Assembly: GCF_036826855.1 (NCBI RefSeq) | Contig: NZ_CP104578.1 | Coordinates: 4,561,501-4,625,500, forward strand | Direction: 5' to 3' | Length of the DNA stretch: 64,000 nucleotides | Source of the DNA: Streptomyces sp. SJL17-4 | GTDB taxonomy: Bacteria; Actinomycetota; Actinomycetes; Streptomycetales; Streptomycetaceae | In this document: positions 1 to 7,015 of the stretch, one piece after another | Layout: every line of letters starts with the position of its first letter | Numbering within the stretch: the stretch's first letter is position 1 | The notes under the pieces: generated by a model | Seen by the model: only the letters and a program-made list of their open reading frames with translations | Told to the model about the DNA's origin: nothing | The model's database searches: none | Position numbers and translations under genes: made by a program

Positions 1-14
1 CCGCGGCCGTGCGC

Positions 15-1535
15 TCATGCGGCGGACTGCCGCCCGCTCACGCGGCGGGCCGTCGCAGCGGGACTGCGTCGACCACGGGACACCGGGCCGCGCTTACGCT
101 GCTCGGCCGCCGGCGCGGTGATGGTGACCGGGACGCCGGAGGGGGTCCGGGCGCCGGTGATCCGGTGGAGGGCTTCCTCGCCGGAGCGGACCTGGGTGGT
201 CTGGGGGACGATGCCGGCGTCGCCCAAGAGGCGGGTCAGGCCGCGGCGCTGGTGGGACGTGACCAGGGTGACGACACTGCCGGACTCGCCCGCACGGGCG
301 GTGCGGCCGCCGCGGTGCAGGTAGTCCTTGTGGTCGGTCGGCGGGTCCACGTTGACGACGAGGTCGAGGTTGTCGACGTGGATGCCGCGGGCGGCGACGT
401 TCGTGGCGACCAGGACGGTGACGTGTCCGGTCTTGAACTGGGCGAGGGTGCGGGTGCGCTGGGGCTGGGACTTGCCGCCGTGGAGTGCCGCGGCGCGGAC
501 TCCGCTGTCGAGGAGGTCCTGGGTGAGCCGGTCCACGGCGTGCTTGGTGTCCAGGAACATGATCACCCGGCCCTCGCGCGCCGCGATCTCCGTCGTCACC
601 CGGTGCTTGTCGGCGCCGTGCACGTACAGGAGGTGGTGTTCCATCGTGGTGACCGCCCCCTGGGAGGGGTCGACGGAGTGGACGACGGGGTCGGTGAGGT
701 AGCGGCGGACCAGGAGGTCGACGTTGCGGTCCAGGGTCGCGGAGAACAGCATCCGCTGGCCTTCGGGGCGCACCTGGTCCAGGAGGGCGGTGACCTGGGG
801 CATGAATCCCATGTCGGCCATCTGGTCGGCCTCGTCCAGGACGGAGATCGCGACCTCGCTCAGCCCGCAGTCACCTCGGTCGATGAGGTCCTTGAGGCGG
901 CCGGGGGTGGCGACGACGACTTCGGCGCCTCCGCGCAGGGCGCCGGCCTGGCGTCCGATGGGCATGCCGCCGACCACGGTCGCCAGGCGCAGCTTGACGG
1001 CGCGTGCGTACGGCGTGAGGGCGTCGGTCACCTGCTGGGCCAGCTCGCGGGTGGGGACGAGGACGAGGGCGAGCGGCCGGCGGGGCTCGGCGCGCTGCCC
1101 GGCGGTGCGGGCCAGGAGGGCCAGGCCGAAGGCGAGGGTCTTGCCGGAGCCGGTCCGGCCGCGGCCCAGCACGTCACGACCCACGAGGGAGTTCGGCAAG
1201 GTCGCGCCCTGGATCGGGAACGGCACGGACACGCCCTGCGCGGTGAGCGCGGCCAGAAGCTCCGCAGGCATGTCGAGTTCGCCGAACGCCTCGACGGCGG
1301 GCAGCGAGGGGGTGATCGTCTTCGGGAGGGCGAACTCTCCCTGTACCGGGACGGGCCGGCGGCCGTGGCCACCCCGGCGGCTGGGGTCTCCCGAACGGCT
1401 GGGGTCTCCCGAACGGCTCGGGGCGGACGAGCCGAAGCGACCGGCCCGAACCGGAGCGGCGGTGGAGCCGAAACCGGAGCCGCCGGTGCGGCGGCGGTTG
1501 CGGGAGGAGCGGCTGTTCGTACGTGTGGGGTTCAT
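15..1535 (-). CDS. DEAD-box ATP-dependent RNA helicase
   Basis: ATP-dependent RNA-unwinding enzyme of the DEAD-box family, cytosolic, about 506 aa. The first ~75 residues are Arg/Ser/Gly-rich and low in complexity, as in cold-shock helicases that bind RNA through basic tails. Then come the Q motif (FPIQ), Walker A (GRTGSGKT), motif Ia (PTRELAQQ), the DEAD box (VLDEADQM), motif III (SAT), motif V (ATNVAARG) and motif VI (HRGGRTARAG), so both RecA lobes look complete. The ATG at 1535 is preferred because AAGGAAGG sits about 8 nt upstream; an in-frame start at 1580 has no such site. The next gene upstream on the same strand encodes a cold-shock protein, which suggests a cold-response pair. A hairpin overlaps the ribosome-binding site (see 1542-1569). 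Confidence 0.93.
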   Translation of the reverse strand: MNPTRTNSRSSRNRRRTGGSGFGSTAAPVRAGRFGSSAPSRSGDPSRSGDPSRRGGHGRRPVPVQGEFALPKTITPSLPAVEAFGELDMPAELLAALTAQGVSVPFPIQGATLPNSLVGRDVLGRGRTGSGKTLAFGLALLARTAGQRAEPRRPLALVLVPTRELAQQVTDALTPYARAVKLRLATVVGGMPIGRQAGALRGGAEVVVATPGRLKDLIDRGDCGLSEVAISVLDEADQMADMGFMPQVTALLDQVRPEGQRMLFSATLDRNVDLLVRRYLTDPVVHSVDPSQGAVTTMEHHLLYVHGADKHRVTTEIAAREGRVIMFLDTKHAVDRLTQDLLDSGVRAAALHGGKSQPQRTRTLAQFKTGHVTVLVATNVAARGIHVDNLDLVVNVDPPTDHKDYLHRGGRTARAGESGSVVTLVTSHQRRGLTRLLGDAGIVPQTTQVRSGEEALHRITGARTPSGVPVTITAPAAEQRKRGPVSRGRRSPAATARRVSGRQSAA

Positions 1536-1541
1536 GCAGAA

Positions 1542-1569
1542 CCTTCCTTGATGCGGCACGTCATCAAGG
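1542..1569 (-). promoter_or_regulatory. Leader hairpin overlapping the helicase ribosome-binding site
   Basis: In the mRNA (minus strand), CCTTGATG and CATCAAGG form a perfect 8-bp stem with an 8-nt loop. The 3' arm runs directly into the Shine-Dalgarno stretch AAGGAAGG of the helicase gene. Part of the ribosome-binding site is therefore paired when the hairpin forms. Temperature control of translation is an inference; the complementarity is read directly. Confidence 0.5.
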
Positions 1570-1697
1570 AATTCCCGCAACGGTGGAGCAGTGCGGGGAC
1601 CATAAGAACGAGCCGAAGAGAATGCGAAAGCGAAATGGCGTGATGTCGAACGAACGCCGAGAGCCCCGCAGGTGCAATCGCTGCCGGAAAACGCGTG

Positions 1698-1738
1698 TAG
1701 CTGGGGCCCGCACCCCGAGGGATGCGGGCCCCAGCTAC
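1698..1738 (-). terminator. Strong hairpin terminator after the cold-shock gene
   Basis: A near-perfect stem (GTAGCTGGGGCCCGCA with its complement) around a short loop lies 17 nt after the csp stop codon. It should end csp transcription and insulate the helicase gene, which then needs its own promoter between 1536 and 1697. Confidence 0.85.
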
Positions 1739-1754
1739 GAACTGCGCGTCAGCT

Positions 1755-1958
1755 TCAGGCGGGAACGATGTTCTCGGCCGTCGGGCCCTTCTGGCCCTGC
1801 GCGATGTCGAAGGTGACCTTCTGGCCCTCCTGCAGTTCGCGGAAGCCCTGGGCGGCGATGTTCGAGTAGTGGGCGAACACGTCGGGGCCGCCACCGTCCT
1901 GCTCGATGAAGCCGAAGCCCTTTTCTGCGTTGAACCACTTCACGGTGCCGGCAGCCAT
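1755..1958 (-). CDS. Cold-shock protein (CspA family)
   Basis: Single cold-shock domain protein of 67 aa, an OB-fold RNA/ssDNA chaperone that keeps mRNA unstructured. It has RNP1 (KGFGFI) and an RNP2-like stretch (DVFAHYS, where VFVHFS is more usual), and starts [16 protein letters not shown], typical of actinobacterial Csp. Length is full for the family. AAGGAG lies 7 nt before the ATG. A promoter candidate at 2050-2078 implies an approximately 85-nt 5' leader, and a strong terminator follows. Its neighbour is a DEAD-box helicase, the usual functional partner in cold adaptation. Confidence 0.96.
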   Translation of the reverse strand: MAAGTVKWFNAEKGFGFIEQDGGGPDVFAHYSNIAAQGFRELQEGQKVTFDIAQGQKGPTAENIVPA

Positions 1959-2429
1959 GTCATTTCTCCTTTGGGCATTACGCCGGCATCCACACTGTGC
2001 GGATGCCGTGTCGCCGCGATGATGCCCCGCCCGGAAAAAGACCGGAAACTTTAAGTTTTTTGGGTACCAAAACTGCAACTGAGATCGACAGTAGCATGCC
2101 GCAGTGGCTTCGGCGCGAAGAATAATCCCGCTCTGCGCGTCGGGGTAAATTCTCTCCCGGTGGGGCGAGTTAAACTCTGCGCCCGCGGGCGTAGATATTG
2201 ATTCACCCCGAGCGCAGTGTTTCGGAAGCGGGATCCCCGGTTCACGAATCGAACCTGCGGGCACGTGCCCGGCTCGGTGGTCGAGGCGGCTGGACGGGTG
2301 TAGTTCGGCACCTGACTCCGGCGCCGTCCGCCCGGAACGGTGCTGCGCCGGATTACATGGGCCTGCGCCTCGGCGCGGGGCGTGCCGGTGCCCTTTCACG
2401 GCCCCGGACCTGACGACGGGAAGAGCACC
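1959..2429. other. Divergent intergenic region, csp / M23 gene
   Basis: 470 bases without a supportable gene. It contains the csp promoter candidate and an AT-richer stretch (about 2045-2200) that is unusual for this genome and likely carries promoter elements for both directions. Open frames here lack family resemblance and ribosome-binding sites. Confidence 0.5.
2050..2078 (-). promoter_or_regulatory. Candidate promoter of the cold-shock gene
   Basis: On the minus strand TTGCAG and CTTAAA are separated by exactly 17 nt, close to the -35/-10 consensus of the housekeeping sigma factor. The spacer holds a near-palindromic T-run/GGTACC/A-run. Transcription would start near 2043, giving a leader of about 85 nt. 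Confidence 0.5.
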
Positions 2430-3704
2430 ATGGCAGAGCGTGAACCTCGGAACCGTACCGGCCGCAGCCCACTACGTCGCGGGCTCGCCGCCGCCGTGCT
2501 CGCAGCCGGCATGCTGACGGCTTCAACGGCAGCCGGATACGGGACCGGCGCGGCCACGCCGGCGCCCGGTCCGCAGTTCACGCCGTTGACGGCGGCCGTG
2601 ATGACCGAACCGACGCCGTTCGACGCCACGGACGGCAAGACGCACCTCTCGTACGAACTGCTCACCACGAACGCACTGCCCAGCAGCTCGCGGGTGCGGC
2701 TCGACCGTGTCGAGGTCCGGGACGCCCGCACGCACCGGGTGGTGGGCTCGCTGAGCGGCCAGGCGCTGGCCCAGGCCGCCAATCCGGTGGGTGACCCCCT
2801 GCCGGGTGCGGACGGGTCCACCCCGCCGCCCCCGGCGCCGACGCCGACCGTCATCCCGGGCTCCCAGCAGTGGGTGATCTGGCTCGACCTGGCCCTCGAT
2901 CGCGGCCAGCGGGTGCCCAAGGTGCTCGAACACCATCTCTCGGGTGCCGTCCTCACCGCCTCCGGCTCCTCCCCGTTCGAGGAGACGGTCCAGATCACCC
3001 CGACGGGCCGCACCGCCCCGCTGAACCTGAACGCCCCGGTCCGCCCCGGCACCTGGTACTCCAGCGAGTCGTGCTGCGGCAACACCCACCACCGGCGCGG
3101 CCTCGGCCCGATCAACGGTCGCTTCTACGTACCGCAGCGCTTCGCGATCGACTGGTACCGGGTCGGCGAGCGAGGCCAGACCTGGGAAGGCGACCCCGCG
3201 CGGCTCGCCAGCTACCTGAGCTACCGGCAGCCGGTCGTCGCCGCGGCCGGCGGCAGAGTGGTGGAGGTCCAGGACGGGATCCCGGACAACGCGCCGCCCG
3301 TCACGCCGCCGGTCCCGCCGATCGAGGAGACCGTCGGCAACCACGTCACCGTGGAGGTCGCGCCGGGCCGCTATCTGCTCTACGCCCACCTGAAGCCCGG
3401 CTCGCTCAAGGTCCGGGAAGGCGACCACGTCGAACCCGGCCGGGTTCTCGGGCTGATCGGCAACAGCGGCAACTCGACCACGCCGCACCTGCACTTCCAG
3501 GTGATGACCACAGCCGAGTTCTTCCCGACCGACAGCCCGCCGTTCACCTTCCGGAAGTTCCGCGTCGTCGGCCAGGTCGAACCCCGGATCTGGGACGACA
3601 ACGTGGGCCTGCAGCCGACCGGCGTCCTGCCGATCACGCCCTCACCGCACGACGGCCCTCACCATGCGCGGTACCCCCTCGACCGCGAGGTGCTCGAGTT
3701 CTGA
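2430..3704 (+). CDS. Secreted M23-family (LytM-like) peptidase homologue
   Basis: Exported protein of 424 aa: basic N-terminus then a hydrophobic run (about residues 18-36) as signal peptide, a ~200-residue N-terminal beta-rich region with a Pro-rich linker, then a C-terminal LytM/M23 fold. M23 enzymes are zinc endopeptidases that cut cell-wall peptides. The HxH motif is present (PHLHF, His353/His355) and Asp241 sits in FAID, but the His four residues before the Asp (HxxxD in active enzymes) is Arg237. One zinc ligand is therefore missing, so the protein may bind rather than cut peptidoglycan. The ATG at 2430 follows GGGAAGAG; an upstream in-frame ATG at 2340 lacks a ribosome-binding site. 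A strong terminator follows. Confidence 0.85.
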   Translation: MAEREPRNRTGRSPLRRGLAAAVLAAGMLTASTAAGYGTGAATPAPGPQFTPLTAAVMTEPTPFDATDGKTHLSYELLTTNALPSSSRVRLDRVEVRDARTHRVVGSLSGQALAQAANPVGDPLPGADGSTPPPPAPTPTVIPGSQQWVIWLDLALDRGQRVPKVLEHHLSGAVLTASGSSPFEETVQITPTGRTAPLNLNAPVRPGTWYSSESCCGNTHHRRGLGPINGRFYVPQRFAIDWYRVGERGQTWEGDPARLASYLSYRQPVVAAAGGRVVEVQDGIPDNAPPVTPPVPPIEETVGNHVTVEVAPGRYLLYAHLKPGSLKVREGDHVEPGRVLGLIGNSGNSTTPHLHFQVMTTAEFFPTDSPPFTFRKFRVVGQVEPRIWDDNVGLQPTGVLPITPSPHDGPHHARYPLDREVLEF

Positions 3705-4066
3705 CCGGATTCCGGCCGGACCGACCGTCGGCGTGACCGACGGACCGGCTCGATCGGACAACGACAAAGCCCCAGGTCTCTGGCCTGGGGCTTTGCTCAC
3801 GAGCCCCGTCGGCGCCCTCTGTTGCTCGTGCTTCCCTGCTCGTGCCGGCACGGCTGTGGGACGGACAAGACGTCGATCAGCGCGAGGCCCTGACGGTGTG
3901 GCCCAGAGCGGCGAGCGGCAGTTCACGATCACGTTCCCGCGGGGCCCCCGCTGTTCCCCGCGGTCTCCCGTCCGATCGGGCACGTGAGGGGCATGGTCAA
4001 CCTTCGTCAGAGGGAGCGTCTCGATTCGTCTGCCATGACGGCATCATCCCTCCCCGGGGCTTTCCC
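3705..4066. other. Intergenic region after the M23 gene
   Basis: About 360 bases between convergent genes. It holds the hairpin at 3766-3794, which belongs to the repeat family described at 6862 and 20500. Nothing else is recognised. Confidence 0.5.
3766..3794. terminator. Bidirectional hairpin terminator, repeat copy A
   Basis: AAAGCCCCAGG and CCTGGGGCTTT flank a 7-nt loop. The flanks (GGACAACGAC before, CTCACGAGC after) also match the copy at 6862-6894, so the similarity extends beyond the stem. It terminates the M23 gene and perhaps the two-component operon. Confidence 0.8.
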
Positions 4067-4789
4067 TCAGTGTGTTCCCAGGCCGCCGCCGGAGGGCGAC
4101 ACGACTCCCGATTCGTACGCCGCGATCACCAGCTGGGCGCGGTCGCGGGCGGACAGTTTGGACAGCAGGCGGCCGATGTGGGTCTTCACCGTGCCCATGC
4201 TCAGGTGCAGGCGCGCCGTGATCTCGTCGTTCGACAGGCCCCGTGCGATCAGTTCCAGGACCTCGCGCTCCCGTTCCGTCACCCCGGTCAGTGCTGTGGG
4301 GGCGTGGCGGGAGCCGGGGGTCGGGTCGGGACGGCGGTTGAACTCCTCGATGAGACGGCGGGTCACGGACGGGGCCAGCAGGGAGTCGCCCGTGGCGACG
4401 ACCCGGATGGCGGCCAGCACTTCCGCGGGCGGAGCGTCCTTGAGGAGGAAACCCGCCGCGCCGGCCCGCAGGGCGGCGTAGACGTACTCGTCGAGGTCGA
4501 ACGTGGTCAGGATCAGCACCCGTACGCCGGTGGTCTCGGGGGAGCCGCGGATCAGCCGGGTCGCCTCGATCCCGTCCATGACCGGCATCCGGACGTCCAT
4601 CAGGACCACGTCCGGACGGTGCAGGCGGGCGAGTTCGACAGCCTCCGCCCCGTCGCCCGCCTCTCCGACGGCGGTGAGGCCGGGTTCGTGCTCGACGAGG
4701 GTCCGGAGCGATCCGCGCAGCAGCACCTGATCGTCGACCACGAGCACCCGGGTCACGCCCGTCACACCGTCCTCCCCCGCGTCTCTCAT
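4067..4789 (-). CDS. NarL/LuxR-type response regulator
   Basis: Cytosolic DNA-binding response regulator, about 240 aa. The receiver domain shows the acidic pair and phospho-acceptor Asp (VLMDVRMP) and the conserved Lys (FLLKD). After a linker comes a LuxR-type helix-turn-helix (LTEREREVLELIARGLSNDE-like, then a GTVKTHIGRLL recognition helix). The ATG overlaps the stop of the kinase gene as ATGA, suggesting translational coupling; a GTG at 4765 with a better-placed GGGGGAGG is an alternative that would shorten the protein by 8 residues. It is the last gene of the operon with the kinase and a membrane protein. A likely target is the inverted repeat at 6804-6840 (autoregulation, inferred). Confidence 0.93.
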   Translation of the reverse strand: MRDAGEDGVTGVTRVLVVDDQVLLRGSLRTLVEHEPGLTAVGEAGDGAEAVELARLHRPDVVLMDVRMPVMDGIEATRLIRGSPETTGVRVLILTTFDLDEYVYAALRAGAAGFLLKDAPPAEVLAAIRVVATGDSLLAPSVTRRLIEEFNRRPDPTPGSRHAPTALTGVTEREREVLELIARGLSNDEITARLHLSMGTVKTHIGRLLSKLSARDRAQLVIAAYESGVVSPSGGGLGTH

Positions 4790-5970
4790 ATCGTCGTTGT
4801 CGTGCCGTCCTGCGGCAGGCGGACGGAGACCGCGAACCCTCCCTCGGGGCGCGGGCCCGCGCTGAACGTCCCGCCGTGGAACATCGCCCGCTCCCGCATG
4901 CCGACCAGGCCGTGACCCGCCGCCCGGTCCTGGCCGGAACCTCGCAGGCCGTCGTCGGTGACCTCGATGCGCACCTCGCGCAGGTCGGCCTCGACCCTCA
5001 CCCGGCAGCGCGCGGGGGCCGCGTGCCTCACCGCGTTGGTGAGGGACTCCTGGACGATCCGGTGGACGGACAGGGCGAGGCCCGCGGGCAGGGCGCCGTC
5101 CGGCACCCGGACGTCCAAGTCGACCTCCATGCCTGCCTGTCGTGCCTGCTCGGCCAGCCCGCCGAGCGCGTCGATGCCGGGCGCCGGGCCCAGCGGGGCC
5201 GTTGCCGGGCCCGTGCGGAGCACACCCAGGGTGCGGCGCATCTCGGTCATGGCGGCCCGGCCGGTCTGTTCGATGACACGCAGAGCGTCCTCGGCCTCCT
5301 CCGGGCGGTGCTTGGCCACGTGCCCGGCGACCCCTGCCTTCACCACGATCAGGCCAAGGCTGTGCGACACGACGTCGTGCAACTCCCGTGCGATGCGCAA
5401 CCGTTCCTCGACGACGGCGCGTTCGGCGAGGTACGCGGCGCGATCCTCCTCCCGGGCCCGGCGGGCGCGTACGGCGAAGCCCGCCGCCCAGCCGCCGCCG
5501 AGGACCAGCCAGACCATGGCGGCGACACCGACCGCCCCGCTCCAGGTCTCGGCTGGGGTGACGACGGCCTCCCCGGTGAGGACGGCGGTCGCCGCGAGGA
5601 CGAGCGAGACGGCGAGCACCGGCACCGAGCGCCTCGGGGGCCGGGCGAGGGCGACCGCGTAGAGGACGAGGCCGGCCCCGGCCCACGGCTCGCGCGTGAT
5701 GTCCAGGAGGACGGCGGCGGAGGCTCCGGCGAGGGCTGTCGCCGCAGCCGGTACGGGCCAGAGCCGGCGGGCCGCGACCGGGAGGCCGACCGCCGCGGCC
5801 ACGAGCACGCCCGCCCACGCGGGGCCGGTGTAGGAGGGCTGCACCCCGTCGCCCGCCATCCGGGCGAAGCCGACGTACACGGCGGAGATGAGCAACGCGG
5901 TCGCCAGGTCGAGCGCGAGCAGGTCGATGCCGTGCAGCCGCCGGGGGACACGCATGGTCCGACGGTACAT
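4786..5970 (-). CDS. Sensor histidine kinase, HisKA_3 class
   Basis: Membrane-bound sensor kinase of about 394 aa, partner of the adjacent NarL-type regulator. The N-terminal ~170 residues carry several hydrophobic segments with short loops, so the signal is probably sensed in or at the membrane. A HisKA_3 dimerisation domain follows with the phospho-acceptor His in RELHDVVSH, then a compact HATPase with the N-box region (ESLTNAVRHA) and a G-box (GHGLVGMRERA). The ATG at 5970 lies 2 nt after the stop of the upstream membrane protein gene; ATG 5955 is an alternative. The signal is unknown. Confidence 0.93.
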   Translation of the reverse strand: MYRRTMRVPRRLHGIDLLALDLATALLISAVYVGFARMAGDGVQPSYTGPAWAGVLVAAAVGLPVAARRLWPVPAAATALAGASAAVLLDITREPWAGAGLVLYAVALARPPRRSVPVLAVSLVLAATAVLTGEAVVTPAETWSGAVGVAAMVWLVLGGGWAAGFAVRARRAREEDRAAYLAERAVVEERLRIARELHDVVSHSLGLIVVKAGVAGHVAKHRPEEAEDALRVIEQTGRAAMTEMRRTLGVLRTGPATAPLGPAPGIDALGGLAEQARQAGMEVDLDVRVPDGALPAGLALSVHRIVQESLTNAVRHAAPARCRVRVEADLREVRIEVTDDGLRGSGQDRAAGHGLVGMRERAMFHGGTFSAGPRPEGGFAVSVRLPQDGTTTTI

Positions 5971-5972
5971 CG

Positions 5973-6761
5973 TCAACCAGCCCGCCCGATCAGGGTCATG
6001 AGAACCAGTACGACGGTGACTACGAGGGACCAGCACAGCGTGGTTGCCCGGCCGGGCGCCGGGCCGTCGCGCAGCACGGTGACGCCCAGCGGGACGAGCG
6101 CGAGACAGAGGCCCGCGACGGCCACCACCGACAGCGGCGTGGTGCCCTTGAGTACGCCGAGCGGCAGCGCGGCCGTGGCGGCCAGGGCGAGCGCTCGGAC
6201 GGGACCCAGCACGCGCGCCCGCCAGGCCCCGGCAGCGAGGATCAGCCAGCCTCCCATGATCGCGACGTTGAGGGCGCTGAAGATGTGGAAGGCGCCGTAC
6301 GTGTCCGCGACGAACCGGGCGGCTGCCTCCGCACCCTGCCGGTCGGCGAGTTGGAAGGCGAGGTGGTCCACGCCGGCGTGGAACGTCCGGGCGAAGAGCC
6401 CCAGCACGGCGAGGACCCCGCCCCACAGGGCAGCCCCGGGACTGCGACGGCCGATCCGCACCGCCAACACGGCGAGGCCCGGCCACAGCAGGACGGTCCC
6501 CGCCGCGAAGGCGCCGTAGGAGACCGCGACCGGGCCGGGGTGCTCCACGCGGGCGGCGAGCTGCTCCGGGAAGAAGGAGGGGTAGGGCAGCCGCAGCAGG
6601 ACTCCGACCCCCAGCAGCACGGGCGCCGCCACCAGCGAGACACCGCCCACCCACCGCCCGGGAAAGGGTGCGTCGCCGTTCCACACCACGGGCAGGAGCC
6701 GGCCTTTGGCCGGAGCGGCGGCGCCGTGTCCGGCGGATGTGCTCCGTGTCGTTGTCGTCAT
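5973..6761 (-). CDS. Multi-pass membrane protein of unknown family
   Basis: About 262 aa, with six or seven hydrophobic segments beginning near residue 40 and a short hydrophilic N-terminus rich in Thr/Ser. I do not recognise the family; no transporter or enzyme motif is visible. It is the first gene of the operon with the histidine kinase and response regulator, and only 2 nt separate its stop from the kinase start, so it may be an accessory sensor or the main target of the system. The ATG at 6761 is chosen as the first Met before the Thr-rich start; the ribosome-binding site is weak. The operon promoter should lie near the inverted repeat at 6804-6840. Confidence 0.75.
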   Translation of the reverse strand: MTTTTRSTSAGHGAAAPAKGRLLPVVWNGDAPFPGRWVGGVSLVAAPVLLGVGVLLRLPYPSFFPEQLAARVEHPGPVAVSYGAFAAGTVLLWPGLAVLAVRIGRRSPGAALWGGVLAVLGLFARTFHAGVDHLAFQLADRQGAEAAARFVADTYGAFHIFSALNVAIMGGWLILAAGAWRARVLGPVRALALAATAALPLGVLKGTTPLSVVAVAGLCLALVPLGVTVLRDGPAPGRATTLCWSLVVTVVLVLMTLIGRAG

Positions 6762-6803
6762 GCCGTGAACGATGCCGCCCGTCGGTGCTCTCCGCGTCGG
6801 AGC

Positions 6804-6840
6804 ACGGTCCGATCCCCCCGCCGCTCCCACATCGGACCGT
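6804..6840. promoter_or_regulatory. GGTCCGAT inverted repeat, candidate operator
   Basis: ACGGTCCGAT and ATCGGACCGT are perfect 10-nt arms with a 17-nt spacer, and a third half-site (GGTCCGA) follows at once. It lies about 45 nt upstream of the first gene of the two-component operon. This is a plausible dimer-binding site for the NarL-type regulator encoded in that operon. Confidence 0.5.
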
Positions 6841-6861
6841 GGTCCGACCCCCGGGACAACG

Positions 6862-6894
6862 ACGAAGCCCCAGGCCGCCGGCCTGGGGCTTCGT
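6862..6894. terminator. Hairpin terminator, repeat copy B, beside the tRNA remnant
   Basis: ACGAAGCCCCAGGC and its complement form a long stem. It closely resembles the terminator of tRNA-Gly at 20500-20526 (same AAGCCCCAGG/CCTGGGGCTTCGT arms). Five nt later comes an 18-nt match to the tRNA 3' end, so the two elements were probably copied together. Confidence 0.8.
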
Positions 6895-6899
6895 TCACG

Positions 6900-6917
6900 A
6901 GCGGATGACGGGAATCG
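6900..6917 (-). repeat. tRNA-Gly 3'-end fragment, putative attachment-site remnant
   Basis: The 18 nt AGCGGATGACGGGAATCG are identical to the 3' end of tRNA-Gly(CCC) at 20535-20552, in the same orientation and in the same position relative to a similar terminator. The rest of the tRNA is absent. Direct repeats of a tRNA 3' end flanking a block of genes are the usual scar of site-specific integration. Confidence 0.6.
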
Positions 6918-6966
6918 GGCACGGCGTGCCGTCGAGGGGGCGGGGAGGCGTCTTCCCTCAGCCATG

Positions 6967-7000
6967 GCGGGACCGCAGGCAGTGGTGCCTGCGGCCCCGC
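6967..7000 (-). terminator. Terminator of the hemicellulase operon
   Basis: GCGGG-a-CCGCAGGCA and TGCCTGCGG-c-CCCGC form a 14-bp stem with one mismatch and a GTGG loop. It lies 16 nt after the stop codon of the GH74 gene. Confidence 0.8.
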
Positions 7001-7015
7001 TCGGGTGTGCTGGGG

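Noticed and set aside
4067..5818. A single 583-aa fusion with the response regulator
   Set aside because: The long upstream extension is Arg/Gly shadow sequence opposite the kinase coding frame; the regulator starts near 4789.
6900..6917. A complete second tRNA gene
   Set aside because: Only the 3' 18 nt match; no acceptor partner, anticodon arm or D-arm follows.
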